From Nereocystis luetkeana (lineage: Eukaryota; Sar; Phaeophyceae; Laminariales; Laminariaceae): a stretch of DNA of 64,000 bases. Shown one piece after another: positions 23,301-34,107 of this stretch. The stretch is from assembly GCA_031213475.1 (NCBI GenBank), contig JARUPZ010000025.1, positions 558,001-622,000 on the forward strand, in the 5' to 3' direction. Under the pieces are notes generated by a model. It ran no database searches. It was not told the DNA's origin and worked only from the letters and a program-made list of their open reading frames with translations. The stretch's first letter is position 1. Every line of letters begins with the position of its first letter. The translations under genes were made by a program, and so were the position numbers.

Positions 23301-26294
23301 AACTCGGCCAAGCGAGTAAAACCTGTACTTCCACGAACTACTTGCAATAATAGGCGAATGCACCACCGCGTCCGCGTCCGTCTAGATTCAAAGGAAAACA
23401 AATATTCTAGGTCTGTATATATATGCGGCCATGATCATGTACTTTGTGTTTGCTTTTCTTATATTTCCCATTCATTATCCTCGCCCTTCTTCTTTTTTTT
23501 ATCACTTCTATTAATAGTCGTCACTCAGACCCGGGGAAAACACTGTAGGCTCACCACCCCCCCCCCTGACTACCTTCATGCATGATGATGAGTACCTCCC
23601 ACCCCCCCCGGCTCCCGCACACACCCCACCCCGCCCATCCACTACGGCACGCGCCTTGCACGGTTACATTGAGAAAGGTTGGGCACCTTCTTCCCTTTTT
23701 GACTCACGTAGAATTGCGCTCACCTGCGTGTAGCGTCGAACACATTTTGCAGTACCCCCATGTAACAAGTCCCCGTCCATCAGGTTCGTATCAAAACACC
23801 GAAAATCACCAAAACTACGGGACGCGATGCTACAAATCGTTACGTAGCAGGTATGCACCTGTAATTCTCCGAATCTCCTACCTTGACAAGCTACATATTG
23901 TATCTTCCTCCAAAATACTGGCTTCACGAAAACGTACACGATCAGCCTCATGACCGATCGCATAGCGTGGATTTTTTTTCTTGTTGTGTCTTTAGTTTTC
24001 TCCATCCCAAATATTATCCTCGCCCCGCTCTCCCACTCCCCCCCCAGTAGCAACTCAGGCCCGGGTCACATTGGCCGGTGCTCCGTTCCCATCCCCACTA
24101 CGGTGCGTCCCTTGATTTTGGATCGAGGGATAAGGTCAGCAGCTTTCTTCCCTCGTGGACTCGCGTCGAGTTTTGCAAACTCACGCTAGCGCTTTTTGCT
24201 TAGTTTTTCACAAACAAAGCAATGCGGTCGTGGCTGGATTCGAAAGCACGACCTTGGAGTTAGTAGTCACCAGGTCTAACCACTATATCACCGGGGTCTG
24301 TGACTGAATTGTTTTATTGTAGAAACGCACAATGTCGTGTAGGTCCTCAGTAAAGAGGGCATATCAGTCGCAGTGACATAGTGCCAATAGGTATCGTAGA
24401 ACGCGTCACGTTGGTGTTGCTCTCTTGAATTCGTCGATCGACAGACGACGTACTAGCGAAACGTGCTCGGACACAATTTAGAAGTGGTCATGAACAAACA
24501 CATCGATATAACGTTTCACATTTGACTTTGGTTCTCCGACTCCCATTAGCGACCGCCCCTATGCGACTGTTTTTTTTGTTTGTTTTGGCGGTCGGTCACA
24601 GCTGGTTGTCGAGTTAGATTGTTCGTGCGAGGTGAACAACCTATACTCCGCACAAGTGGGAATAATCGTATCACGTACCCGGTAGTGTTTTTGATGAGGC
24701 ACCGAAGGGTCAGTTACATAGTACTCTCATTGCTGTCTCTAGAAATGCCTACACCGGAAATTACATCGACTCATTGAGGCTGTCATCTACATGCAAGTTA
24801 CCTCACGAGCAGTTCCTTGTAAGGATGCAGCTGACCCTTTATGCAACTCGCCAGACACCCCACGGTGCTGCGCGCTTGGCGCGCTTGGTGCAAGCAATAT
24901 CTGCCCGGTCGGTGAAAACCTGACATGCTCCGTCCCGGCAGTGTAGGGATGCGAGGGTTTATGGTGATACGACTACGGCCATGCATTGAGATCGAGTGCA
25001 TATCTCCTATCGAGTACCCCCCCCCCCCCTCGCCCAACACCTCACGGCGCTTCGCGCTTGATGAAAGCAGTGCCTGTCCGGTCGGTGGCAACCTGACATG
25101 CTCCGTCCCGGCACTGTAGCGACGCGAGGGTCTATGTTTGTACGACTACAGCCTTCATGATACTGAGTACACGACTCCCCACCCCCCACAAACACACGGA
25201 CGTCCTCGTTCTGGCAGGATGAGAAGGCCCTGCTGTTTTTCACTACAGTTCCCCAAAAGTGGCGGCTTTTCTGGGCGATATACACGGTCGGGATCAGCTT
25301 CGCGCTAGCCTTGGTGGGCATCGTGTACGTCGGAGACTCGTTCATTACATTGGACGTAGGAGACGACTCGAAGGACGTTTTCGAGTTCGTGCCGGGCTGG
25401 TTTGTCTGGGCGGTCAATCCAGGGGCCATCACCCTCTTCTCCTTCTCTCTGAATATCGTCGTGCTAACGTTCGCAGGGGCGTTGAGCCACGCGCTCGCAG
25501 AGGCGAGGAAGGACGAGGCAGCGAAGACGTGGCAATTGTTCGCCGAACTGTGCAACAAGGGAGCGAAAGAGGGCCGCAACAGCGCGAACAAATTCATGAG
25601 AACATCTCCCTACCTCTGCGCGACTCTGTGCGTGTGGCTCGCCCACGGGCTCGTGTCTTGGTCGCTGTTGCTGCGAGGGTCGTGGGGTTCCACGATACAA
25701 GGCTGCGCTAGTTCTAGCAGCTCAGACGATTCGGACAGTGTGGATGGCAGCGAGGATATCGATGACGACGACAAGACCGTATTTTATTTGGCCTTGACAA
25801 TTTCCATCCTGGCTCTCATCACCGGTTTTTCCATGAGCACCTTTCCTACTCGCTTTAGCAATTACCGCAGTCCAACAACCATGACAGCGCCGATGGACCC
25901 GGCTCTGATGAGGGAACTTCCTTCTCGACGGGCGTGCGTGTGTCTAGAAGACTCCTATATACCCTCGCTGCTGATGGGGTGGGGGATTGGGTACTTGGCG
26001 TCGACGCTGTTGCTAGGAGGTTCGTTGTACGAGATCTGGTGGAGCGGCGCGCCGCTCGCTTTGACGATTATCGGCTATATCGTTCTACCTTGTTGTTTCG
26101 TCGCGGTGATATTCATGATCGCCGACGACGACTTCCTCGGGACAAAGTGGGTACCACTCCTAAAGGCGATCAGTGGTTCTCTGAGAGATAAGCGTGGTAT
26201 TTGGTACTGGATTTTGGCGACCGCGGTCCGAGACATTATCATCATATGGGTGCTCATGTGGGGTTTTCTAGTGCCATGCTTGAACAACATCTGA
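17374..26294 (+). CDS. Spliced multi-pass membrane protein, function unknown
   Basis: Proposed exons are 17,374-17,503, 18,225-18,436, 20,152-20,478 and 25,218-26,294, giving 581 residues. Phases agree at every junction (1, 0, 0). Donors are GTGAGT, GTGAGA and GTGAGT, and acceptors TTTAG, CTCCAG and GGCAG; in exon 3, TTGCAG at 20,152-20,157 is an alternative in-frame acceptor. Exon 1 is the least certain because exon 2 has no usable ATG. Residues about 45-95 are hydrophilic and Glu/Gln-rich. About ten hydrophobic spans follow (near 103-124, 141-158, 180-201, 209-222, 238-261, 285-315, 355-376, 411-431, 473-495, 506-530, 555-578). A Ser/Asp-rich acidic loop lies at about 385-409. The segment INAVTVLFIADVDEK, which spans the exon 3/4 junction, resembles a conserved membrane-exit motif I recall from uncharacterised membrane proteins of algae and oomycetes; this is from memory and unchecked. 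The location is presumably a cellular membrane. No catalytic motif or transporter signature is seen. Confidence 0.7.
18437..20151 (+). other. Intron 2 of the membrane protein gene
   Basis: Begins GTGAGA and ends CTATCTCCAG, phase 0, 1,715 bp. It contains a degenerate minisatellite at 18,925-19,545 and a short CCGTCCGTCCGTCCG run just before the acceptor. Confidence 0.65.
18925..19545. repeat. Degenerate minisatellite in intron 2
   Basis: Recurring blocks of roughly 60-100 bp carry CCCTAACCCAGAAGCGCTGG, GGTTCGAGACCCCTTG-like and GTAGTTCCGGCGCWATGT strings. At least six degenerate units are visible by eye. GGGTTCGAGACCCC superficially resembles a tRNA B box, but there is no tRNA fold. Confidence 0.6.
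21896..22004. mobile_element. Tc1/mariner-type MITE, copy 3
   Basis: One of the best preserved copies: TATTACGGGGGACCATGGTT at the left and AACTATGGTCCCCCGTAATA at the right, with the same AT-rich centre as the copy at 5,819. It lies inside intron 3 of the membrane protein gene. Confidence 0.85.
23445..23670 (-). repeat. SINE copy C, headless
   Basis: On the + strand it shows CCCATTCATTATCCTCGCCC, CACTCAGACCCGGGG and CTACGGCACGCGCCTT, matching the body and tail side of SINE A at 1,855-2,207. The tRNA-like head is missing and the interior has extra C-rich sequence, so it is a 5'-truncated or rearranged copy. Confidence 0.5.
23971..24301 (-). repeat. tRNA-derived SINE, copy B
   Basis: On the - strand the head (about 24,225-24,298) has an A box TGATATAGTGGTTAG and a B box TTTCGAATCC with a long paired arm (GTCGTG / CACGAC). 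The body shares GCGAGTCNACGAGGGAAGAA, CACCGTAGTGGGG and ATGTGACCCGG with SINE A. The tail is A-rich (T-run at 23,971-23,978 on the + strand). The two heads look as if they came from different tRNAs. Confidence 0.7.
24570..25022 (+). repeat. Repeat family X, copy 2
   Basis: Collinear with 44,690-45,184 and 8,806-9,266. Shared strings include CAGCTGGTTGTCGAGTTAGA, ACTCCGCACAA, TTGCTGTCTC and CATGCTCCGTCCCGGCA. It ends ATCGAGTAC followed by a C-run. It is non-coding and lies in intron 3. Confidence 0.7.
25035..25165 (+). repeat. Second 3'-half of family X
   Basis: Repeats the last roughly 130 bp of the preceding family X copy: CACCTCACGGCGCTTCGCGC, CATGCTCCGTCCCGGCA, GCGAGGGTCTATG. It is a partial tandem duplication or a second truncated insertion immediately before the intron 3 acceptor. 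Confidence 0.65.
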
Positions 26295-26494
26295 CGGCTC
26301 GAAACGCGTGGAACAGCTACCAGCTTTGGACCAGAAGAGGCCCTGCTAAACGATGCTTGTTGCACCACCATTGGCACCACTCGGTGGGCTGGCCCGGCCG
26401 CTTCACACGCACCATCTTACTTCGGTTTTTATTCTTGTCTCCCCTGTTGTTTCTTGTTTTTCAGCCCGACAGTACATAAAATCAACGCTGTTCA

Positions 26495-26665
26495 AGGGTC
26501 ACGACTCGGCCCGCGGGTTGGGTTAGGAGGTCTTCAAAACCCCACGGGTCAGGTCGGGTAGGATTAGGAGGTATTCAAACTGTACGAGACGGGTGGAGTC
26601 TGGTCGGTTCGTGTTAGATCAAACATACCGGACCCGACCGGCAAGTTTTGACCCGACCCGTGAAC
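26495..26665. repeat. GGGTC-pentamer fragment
   Basis: Degenerate GGGTCAGGTCGGGT and GACCCGACCGG units lie just downstream of the membrane protein gene. This resembles the interior of the element at 55,344-56,629. No inverted ends were found. Confidence 0.5.
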
Positions 26666-26669
26666 AGCA

Positions 26670-27125
26670 CTGCGTAAGCTCTCTATACTGTAGGGAGGGT
26701 TAGAGTTTTTGATTTTGGAAACGGTACGTTATACACTGTCTTCCCTATTACCGCTTCCGAATACTTTTTCGTCCTGTGAATCTCAGCCTGTACATTCGTT
26801 CGTGTTTTGTTTCTGCCGTATATGGATGTATCCCTGTATTATCACACCGTGTTTTGTGTAGGTTCCGGGGGTTATTGAGTGGGTTCCTCAAAGTCGTCAA
26901 GGGCCTCGGGGTTTCCGTAGCGCACTTATATGACCAGTTTGTTTGGGTCAATCCTGCTGTTGCCACTATTATTGGAGTTCGGGGATGATGCTGGTGTCGT
27001 GGGGCTCCTAGCATGTGTACAGCAGTGTGCACCCGCCAGCCGGCATGCAGCACTTGATCTACCGTTCTAAGCACGACATTGACACCTTGCGTGCCTCGAT
27101 TACTACTTCCATGGTCCAGATCGTT
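26670..27125. other. No gene recognised
   Basis: Short ORFs on both strands, no repeat or RNA gene recognised. No AATAAA-type signal is evident close behind the stop codon at 26,294. Confidence 0.35.
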
Positions 27126-27129
27126 CGGG

Positions 27130-27265
27130 GCATAAACCTTACTGGTCTGTATGATCTACTCCCGTAGTTTATGTTGCCGGGTGAGAGCTCTTCAACACGT
27201 AGGGTCCTAGGACATGTGCATTGTATTGGATCTTGGATATACAGATCCTGCACAGCATGTCACAA
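27130..27265 (-). repeat. Repeat family Z, - strand copy
   Basis: On the - strand it reads TGTGCAGGATCTG, GATCCAATACAATGCACATG and CTCACCCGGCAACATAAACT, in the same order as 8,033-8,120. Confidence 0.45.
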
Positions 27266-27415
27266 CGGTAGGTCAAGGTCTAGAGCGTGTAGCTCGTGAT
27301 GTATGTGTTCGATGTGTGAAACCGGACTTCGTGACACAAAGACAGTATTCTATACCCACAGGGTGTAGTATGACGCTCGCTTCCGAGCACTTTACTTCCT
27401 GAAATCACTATTTTT

Positions 27416-27535
27416 TTAGAGTCCCCCAGAACCGCGACCCTGTTTTTATTTGGTCTCAATTAACCCTGTTTAGAGGAAGAACTACTTGGAGTTTGAAAGG
27501 TTTGTCGTCAAAGCGGCACTTCCAATAGGACAGGG
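27416..27535. mobile_element. piggyBac-like MITE, highly degraded
   Basis: CAGAACCGCGACCCTGTTTT and ACTACTTGGAGTTTGAAAGG recall the left end and centre of the family. The right end is hardly recognisable. Confidence 0.35.
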
Positions 27536-27539
27536 GCTC

Positions 27540-29975
27540 GCGGGGGTTTCACGCTGACACGCGCTAAAACCCATGTCGGCGTCGGTGAGGCGACGAGCAA
27601 AAACAACTTTTATCCCGCCGCGCGATACAAGCGAAGCCGTGAATCGTAGTGGCCGGGGGGGAGGGGGAGCTGGGGGGAGCCTGGGCGAGGACTATGACTA
27701 AAAATGACAAACAGGGGCGAATAACACTAGGCATGTCCTACGATTCTTCACTTGTGTAAACTGGAGACTCACAATCCATAAGATACGAAAGTGGCCCCCA
27801 TCGAACTACACTAAAACTACCCTCTATGACATTTGACCTGAAAACCCTATCAATAGCATGGGCACTAAAAATTGGCCCCCATCGACCTACCTGTTTACTA
27901 CAGCTACCTTCTTTGGCGTTGATTGTACTCTAGATTTAAGTGGGTCGAAGCTTTGTCGATCGAGGGTGGTTTGTTCTTGTCAACAAAGTACTATATACAA
28001 GGCGCTTCGCTCCGCGGGCGGCCTACGCCGCCCGCTACGCTCGCTCAGGAAGGTAAAAAGTACATCAAATTATGCGAAGCGAACAGAGATCCACGATTGA
28101 GTTTAGCGTTTTCAAGGATCGCAATTGCAAACCGGCGACTTGATAATGCCAAGAGTCCCGCAGCTATGCTTCAGGAAAAAACAGCTCCGACGTCAGCTTG
28201 GATGCTGCATATACGCTTCGCGTCGTGGATGTCGTACGTACGTACATACACCCCAGGTAGGGTACTACTGTCTGTACTTCTTTCCTTCTCTCGATATGCT
28301 ATAATAGGCTATGTCTGTACTGTATGTACGAAGAAAGCGAAAGCACAGCACGGCACAGCAGCAAAAACAATGAAAATGAAACCGAAAACTCGGAAAGGAA
28401 ACAAAATCCCCGTCCCCTCTCGTGTAATATTTTTCTGCCTGAGCTGATTGGAACACCTCACACCCGGTCCAAAAGAAGAAAATAAACAAATCGCACAGAA
28501 GAGCTTCTCTCTGAGCCTCGTACGCCGCCTGCCCCTCTCGCGACCACCTCGCTACAGATTCGGTCCGGGTAAAGCTTTTATCACTCTCTGCCACAATCAG
28601 CCCCGTCGCCCGCCGCGCGTGAAGCCCGGTGCTCACCGTGGCCGTCGTTCGCCAGCTCGATAACGTTGGTGTTCAAACTGCACACCTCCCTCTTTCAACT
28701 CCAGCGTGGTCGCAAAAATAAGCACCGCTTGAATATTGTCTTGCCGTCCCGAACGACCTTTATAAACTCGTACATACTCTATCAACAATCATAAATCGAA
28801 GCCAGACAAAGCCCGTTCATGCATCCCTCGTGTCTCGAGGCACACGCGACGCCTAGGCACGAAAGCGGCGACCGCGCTCTTTGCAACCCCCCCTCTACCC
28901 GCCAGCACCCGGTGGCACCCGCGACGGTGCCGGGTCCTCTCGCGATGCCGTGCTCGGTGAACACGCTCGCAAACGAAACGAAAGAAGAAAAAAGGAAGAA
29001 ATGACCGAGAAAACGAAGAACTGCTGGAAAAGTCCGGCAAGTAATGAAAGGAGGCGGTTTGGAAGTGGGAGCTCTGAGAGGCCAGGGATGCACCAACCGA
29101 GCACGCTCAGGGGTTGTGATCTAAGTATGTATGTAGTTCTTTGTCCGATGATTCTGTGGTTATTCCGGCCGGTGCGCATAGATTAGCAATCGACGTTTTC
29201 CCGGGTCGTCTGTAAGATGTGCTGCTCTAGCTGTGGATGTCTCGCAGAATATCCATCTCGCGTAAGGTAGCGAGGCGTTCTACGATAGAGGTTCACCCTA
29301 ATGTTTCTGAGGCTCCTCTCCATACCTCACCCGAAAACTGACTTTAGCGAAAATCAAACTGAGTCCCGATGAATAATCACATTAACCAAGAATACAAAAA
29401 CGTCATTTTTCGAAGCAAGATTGGCATTCCGACGATTTTGTGTTACGGAACACCGCCATTCACAAAAAAAAAGCGGAATTGTGCTGACTCTATCGTGGAA
29501 CGCGTCTAGCACGCCACGGCGGGGCTGAGTGTGTTTCGCGCTCGAAGGCGACCAAGTCTAAGATAGCTCGGGACAGATTGCCGCCAGCTCTCTACCGATG
29601 AAATCGCTGTATTGACGCCAGGCGCGGCACGTATTTATCAAACTAATATCTGTATGAACGCGAACCGCAACATAAACACGACGCACACAAGAAAACAGAC
29701 ACAGCTCTCACACCCACAGTCACGCAACGATGAACTTTTGATCCGACTTGAAATCAACCCACGGTCAACCTGCTTCGTACCGGGAAATACCAACGAGTCT
29801 GCATGATGAGGTCAAACGTATTATTGAAATCGGTGATCTGGGGGGTCAGACGTTGGCCGCATAGCGTCCTACGATCTTCGCCCGAACCCTCAAAACGAGT
29901 TTTTTTTATTTCCTCCATGAGAAAAAGAATGAAAAAAAAACATTTTTGTTGTCTGGTTTCTACACATCAAGTGCC
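27540..29975. other. No convincing gene
   Basis: Contains a GC foldback at about 28,001-28,048 (GCGGGCGG / CCGCCCGC), short ORFs on both strands and G-runs. A 174-codon ORF at 27,923-28,447 shows no domain and passes through the GC foldback, so it is not called as a gene. Confidence 0.35.
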
Positions 29976-29979
29976 AGAT

Positions 29980-30245
29980 ATTTCTCCATAGACGCTTGGC
30001 CATGCCACGCCACATATCACCGACCGAAATGTGAGAACTATGAAACTGGGATGGGTCGGAGCCACTGACCAATGCGCTTTTTAGTTCAGATGTCATGATG
30101 ACGCAGTAGTTGGGTTAGTCGATCGATATCCAAACTGAAAAACAGTACTTTTCTTGCCATCCTAGAGGGTTCAAGATCTTTTGTCCTCTGTTTTCTACAG
30201 ATGAGCGGCCAAAATCGTTTTTAGCAGACGGCCAGGCGGCATCAA
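29980..30245 (+). repeat. Repeat family U, copy 1
   Basis: Shares with 49,015-49,330 the strings ATGGGTCGGAGCC, TCAGATGTCATGATGACG-like sequence, GTCGATCGATRT, TTTTGTCCTCTGTTTTCTACAG-like sequence and GACGGCCAGG. Unclassified and non-coding. Confidence 0.55.
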
Positions 30246-31074
30246 TAGCGCGCCGCGCAAAGCTTATGAAACATACGTTCTAACAAACTCTGGAGAGTGG
30301 AGACAACGTTTCTGGGTTGCCTCGGCGGACATCAATCGACCAAACCAACGCCTCCGTAATATGTTCTGAACGGCACGCGCTCGTTATGTTCTCCGACCCC
30401 TGCTGTGCCACAGTGCTCATACCCCCGTTCGTTGGTGATATGCGGCGTGGCACGGCTAGGTATAGTCGTTACACCCTTGGCAGGTTGTTGCATTGTCGGT
30501 TACGGGCAGCAGCATGCTGCCTTGATGGTATTGGATAAATGATGCACAGATGAGCCGCGTAGTGGGCGAAGAAAACTTGAAAGAACAGTAGGCATCGGGG
30601 TCAAGTGGCGATGGTGAGAGAAGTAACAGAAGGCAGGGCAAACCTACGCTAGTACCCAGACTCTTGTCCTTCTTCCGCCGCAACCATACCTACTGAGGTC
30701 CCCCGAGACCAGCAAACCCCGCCAGTCGGGGTAAAACGTAAGCTGATGGTGAAATTTGTGAAACGGCAACAACACCATGTATCTCTCCTTTTGCCGCCGT
30801 GCCTCATGGCCAGGTCGAACGGCGCACCATCCAGCGCACGAGTTATCCACTGAACCTCAAGGTAGCTGCAGCAGCTTGTGGTACGACGAGTAGAATAGAC
30901 AGGTTCTCCCTGCCAGTCCGCCTGCAAATACACGTTATATGAAGAGAAAACGAAACCAACAAACAAAACAAAAAGTGGAAGGAACAAAGAAAAACCGTCG
31001 TGGCCTCCCGTTGGTAGGAGATAGATGTTGCAGACAAGTAATTAGAAGGAAGGGCAAATACAGCAAATTTAATA
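30246..31074. other. No gene; short LINE-tail-like segment
   Basis: About 30,862-30,925 (GCAGCAGCTTGTGGTACGA, then ACAGGTTCTCC) matches 61,072-61,135 in the 3' region of the - strand LINE. It is probably a small LINE-tail fragment. Nothing else is recognised. Confidence 0.4.
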
Positions 31075-31181
31075 TTACGGGGGACCATAGTTAATAGGAC
31101 CAAATATTGTTAGTAGAAATGGTTAAATATATAGGTTTTTATGTAAACCACAGGTCCTATTAACTATGGTCCCCCGTAATA
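31075..31181. mobile_element. Tc1/mariner-type MITE, copy 4
   Basis: TATTACGGGGGACCATAGTT at the left and AACTATGGTCCCCCGTAATA at the right, TA-flanked. The asymmetric centre (AATGGTTAAATATATAGG) is in the reverse orientation to the copy at 5,819. Confidence 0.85.
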
Positions 31182-31780
31182 GAGTAGGCAAGCCTAAAGT
31201 TGGCACGGAAGGGAGGTAGACTTGGTGCATGGGTTTCCTTTGGTTTCCGAGGTTTTCTTCTTTCGGGAAAGTTATGAGTGATCCATGTTGAAGATCATGC
31301 TACACATTGTCGGATGGCAAGAGAAATAACAAGAATAGAGAACGAGTTAAATAAAACTATTCCACTACAACAAACAGAGAGTAATACTAAAAAGGGCCCA
31401 AGGGGAAATGACTGTTAAACGGAACAGACAAAAAAAAAACTCTCCGGCAGCCGCAGCATGTATGTTGTGGTATGAGCAGCACACTGGTTTGATCTACTAC
31501 TACAGTGTTGTCCTGTCTGTCACGTCCGTTCTCTTTTTTCGTTAACCATGCCCGCAAGTTTGAAAAGGAGGAACCATACAATAGTGAATTAACAAAGCAG
31601 ACTCGGCATCCACTCATCATCCCACAAGACTTGCTTCATGAGGGCTAGGAGTTTAGAGTAGTTACTAAAAAGAGTAACAATATCAAGGAGGGTCGAAGAG
31701 CGAAAAGGAAAAAGTAACAGATATCGTTCGGACCACCAGCTGCAACAGTTGGCAGCACGAGTAGCATAAACATGTTGCAC
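31182..31780. other. No gene; possible LINE-tail fragment
   Basis: About 31,725-31,775 (GACCACCAGCTGCAACAGTTGGCAGCACGAGTAG-like) weakly matches 61,370-61,412 in the 3' region of the - strand LINE. The rest is unannotated. Confidence 0.35.
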
Positions 31781-31789
31781 TTACTACTG

Positions 31790-31839
<50 letters not shown>

Positions 31840-31842
31840 GCT
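31781..31842. repeat. ACT trinucleotide microsatellite
   Basis: About 20 nearly perfect ACT/TAC units with one TACTGC interruption at each end. Confidence 0.9.
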
Positions 31843-31949
31843 ATCACCGTAGTCGGCCTATAAATAGCGCCCTGCGATTATTTTCCTACAATCGTCCGGG
31901 GTTCTCTTGGTACTCCTCCTGTTGTCAACAAAACCCTGGAAAATAAGTT

Positions 31950-32520
31950 TCAGGTCAGTAGTAGGCAATCGATGGGTTCCTATTCAATCGGATGGCTATT
32001 GTTGCTTGCGATAGGTATCGATTGGCTCGTTTTGAAGCCTATTTTTATTTGTTTTGAAACCTATCGTGGCCGACAATGAATGGCTATCGATTGGCAATCT
32101 GCTGTTCGGCCAATCGATTGGGAATAATAGTCTTTTGTACCTATCTATCTTCGTACATTGGCCAAAAAAATAGGTATCGATCGACCGACCCACACACTTA
32201 TCTTTAGAACCATAGGCTGTTCCACATAATTATCTGAACACATTGATCAAATAAATGGGTATCGATCGGTACGTCTCTGGAACATACCTGGTAATATTTA
32301 TTGGTAAATGATGGTTATCGATAGGTAGGTATCGATAGACAATTTCACATATATATCTATCCCAAGGAAAAAATCCCATTGTAGCGATTGTCCGGAACCT
32401 ATCGGCCATGTATAATATAGATATCGATTACAAATTTCACCCTCCCACTGCAGGGGACAATCCGTATCGAATTGGAATAAATGCCCCAACCTATCGACTT
32501 ACCAATAGGAATATTCAAGA
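31950..32520. repeat. GGTATCGAT-rich low-complexity region
   Basis: GGTATCGATNGG, CTATCGATTGGC and related strings recur at irregular spacing. Similar sequence returns at 37,310-37,600 and 39,240-39,490. It behaves as a degenerate dispersed array of unknown origin. Confidence 0.55.
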
Positions 32521-33054
32521 GGCCATACTGTCAAAGTTACCGGGCATGGTGGAGTGGTATCTTCGATAGGTTTGTGGCCAAGACACCTCCAGCTTACCTA
32601 GAGTTTGATAATCTTCGCGGCGTGCCCCCTTCTGATTGACGTGGCATCCCCACATTCGGCGCTGTCTGTCGTTGTTGTACCTGCAGAAGTTGAGGTGGGT
32701 GTTCTTCGCAGCAAGATGGTGTGAGGCTCGAGCCTGCAGTGTTCCAGACCGACCTATTTCTGTGCGGCGTAGTTTCTTCCGATTTCCAGGACTTTACCCT
32801 ATTCAATGGGCCATCGAACCAACAACAGGTCGGAGATCATCTGCATCTATACCTATTGCCAGCCACGATGGATTTGTTACGGGGTATAGTATGTCGACAG
32901 GAGCTAATGAACGCATTGGTAGATTTGTAGGACAAGGACAAAGAATAGGACAGGGGTAGCTGCCACAAAATTCTGAAGGTATCTATCGATCGTTGGCAAG
33001 GGCTCACTATATTTATGCACCTTATGGGTGGGTTCAGGCCCGGGTAGAGTATGG

Positions 33055-33750
33055 GAGTGAACAGAAGCTTCTGCGGACGCCGATGGAAGTTTTCTTCAAG
33101 GTAGAAGTCGAACGGAAGATCTAGAAGTCAAGCGGAAGTTGTGGAAGTTTCAACGAAGTATTGAAACTTGAATGCAAGTGGTTGGAAGTGGATGGAATTC
33201 GGTGGAAGAGGGTGAAAGTGGGTGGAGGTAGATGGAACTATATCAAGGTGTATGGAAGCATAGTCGAAGCTGGGTATAAATCCACAAGGCATGGCCGTGG
33301 AAGCTTTCACTTTGCTCCCACATTGCTTCCATTTTGGAAACCTCCTCTGGGTTGCACTATTAATAGCTTCCAAAGTGGAAAATTCCATGGAAGGCATTGA
33401 AGTTCCATCTAGGTCTATCAATAGTCCACTGCCAAGTCCCGTTTTCATTTGACTTCCAAAGTTTTCATTCGACTTCCATTAGACTCCCCAAACTTCCCAA
33501 ATGACTGCAACTCAACTTCTACAACTAACTACAATTTCGGCTTCCCAAACTTCCATTCTGGAGTGACAATTAAGGGGTTAATAGGACCTATGGTATAAAT
33601 AAAAAAACTTTATATTAACCATTTTTACCAACAGTATTTGGTCCTCCTACTAACTATGGTCCCCCGTCATAAACGTTTTGGAGGTCAATGGAAGTCGAAT
33701 GGAAGCTTTAGAAGCCAGATGAAAGTCTAGTGGAAGCTTCCGCACATTTA
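33055..33750. repeat. GGAAGT-rich degenerate array with MITE inside
   Basis: GGAAGT/GGAAGTCGAATGG units dominate 33,055-33,260. The complement (ACTTCCA) dominates 33,400-33,550, and the array resumes at 33,690. The two halves have opposite strand bias, giving an imperfect large inverted repeat. A MITE at 33,573 interrupts it. Confidence 0.6.
33573..33671. mobile_element. Tc1/mariner-type MITE, copy 5
   Basis: The right end (ACTATGGTCCCCCGTCATAA) and the centre (TATATTAACCATTTTTACCA) are clear. The left end is reduced to GGGGTTAATAGGACC. Confidence 0.65.
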
Positions 33751-33774
33751 CATAAAAATGAGCAACACCGTGCA

Positions 33775-34095
33775 GGGAGCACTCCAGACAAAACAACTCC
33801 TGTAGTCAGCCGCCACGAGTTGGTTGGCAGTGGGAACGGCGGTAACGCTCCGGGGTAGTTTAGTGGACACCTGCGTCAATGTTGTTTAAAATTCAATATA
33901 CACACTGCTTTCGTTTTAATTTAGTGTGCGCCTTCTTCCTCTCGGGTGTTTTGAAAAAGGAGAGAGTCGCTTCCCGGCCGAATGCTTGACTTTTGATTTT
34001 TTCGGACCTTCATAGGGCTCCAGTACGTTTGTTTGACCACGGACTCTTTGTCCCGAACGTTATTGCAGCGAGAACAACAGCAACAACATCGATGA
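33775..34095 (+). mobile_element. Repeat family Y, copy 2
   Basis: Shows GTAGTCAGCCGCCACGAGTT, GGGAACGGCGGTAACGCTCC, AGGGCTCCAGTACGTTTG, GACCACGGACTC and an AAC-type tail at the right, matching 8,480-8,770. Confidence 0.6.
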
Positions 34096-34107
34096 AATAA
34101 ATAGGGC

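Larger units (their letters stand above)
20479..25217 (+). other. Intron 3, enlarged by repeats
   Basis: A 4,739-bp phase 0 intron, GTGAGTAC at the left and CGTTCTGGCAG at the right. It houses a MITE (21,896), two SINE copies (23,445 and 23,971) and one and a half family X copies (24,570-25,165). The acceptor lies about 50 bp beyond the last repeat. Stretches 20,500-21,890 and 22,010-23,440 hold only short ORFs and no recognised feature. Confidence 0.7.

Noticed and set aside
24225-24298. A functional tRNA gene
   Set aside because: The head is tRNA-like but has an oversized anticodon region and is joined to the SINE body.
25259-25711. 150-codon ORF overlapping exon 4 in another frame
   Set aside because: It is an Arg-rich out-of-frame shadow of the membrane protein exon.
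31781-31842. CRISPR array
   Set aside because: It is a simple trinucleotide microsatellite without spacers; no repeat-spacer structure occurs anywhere in the window.
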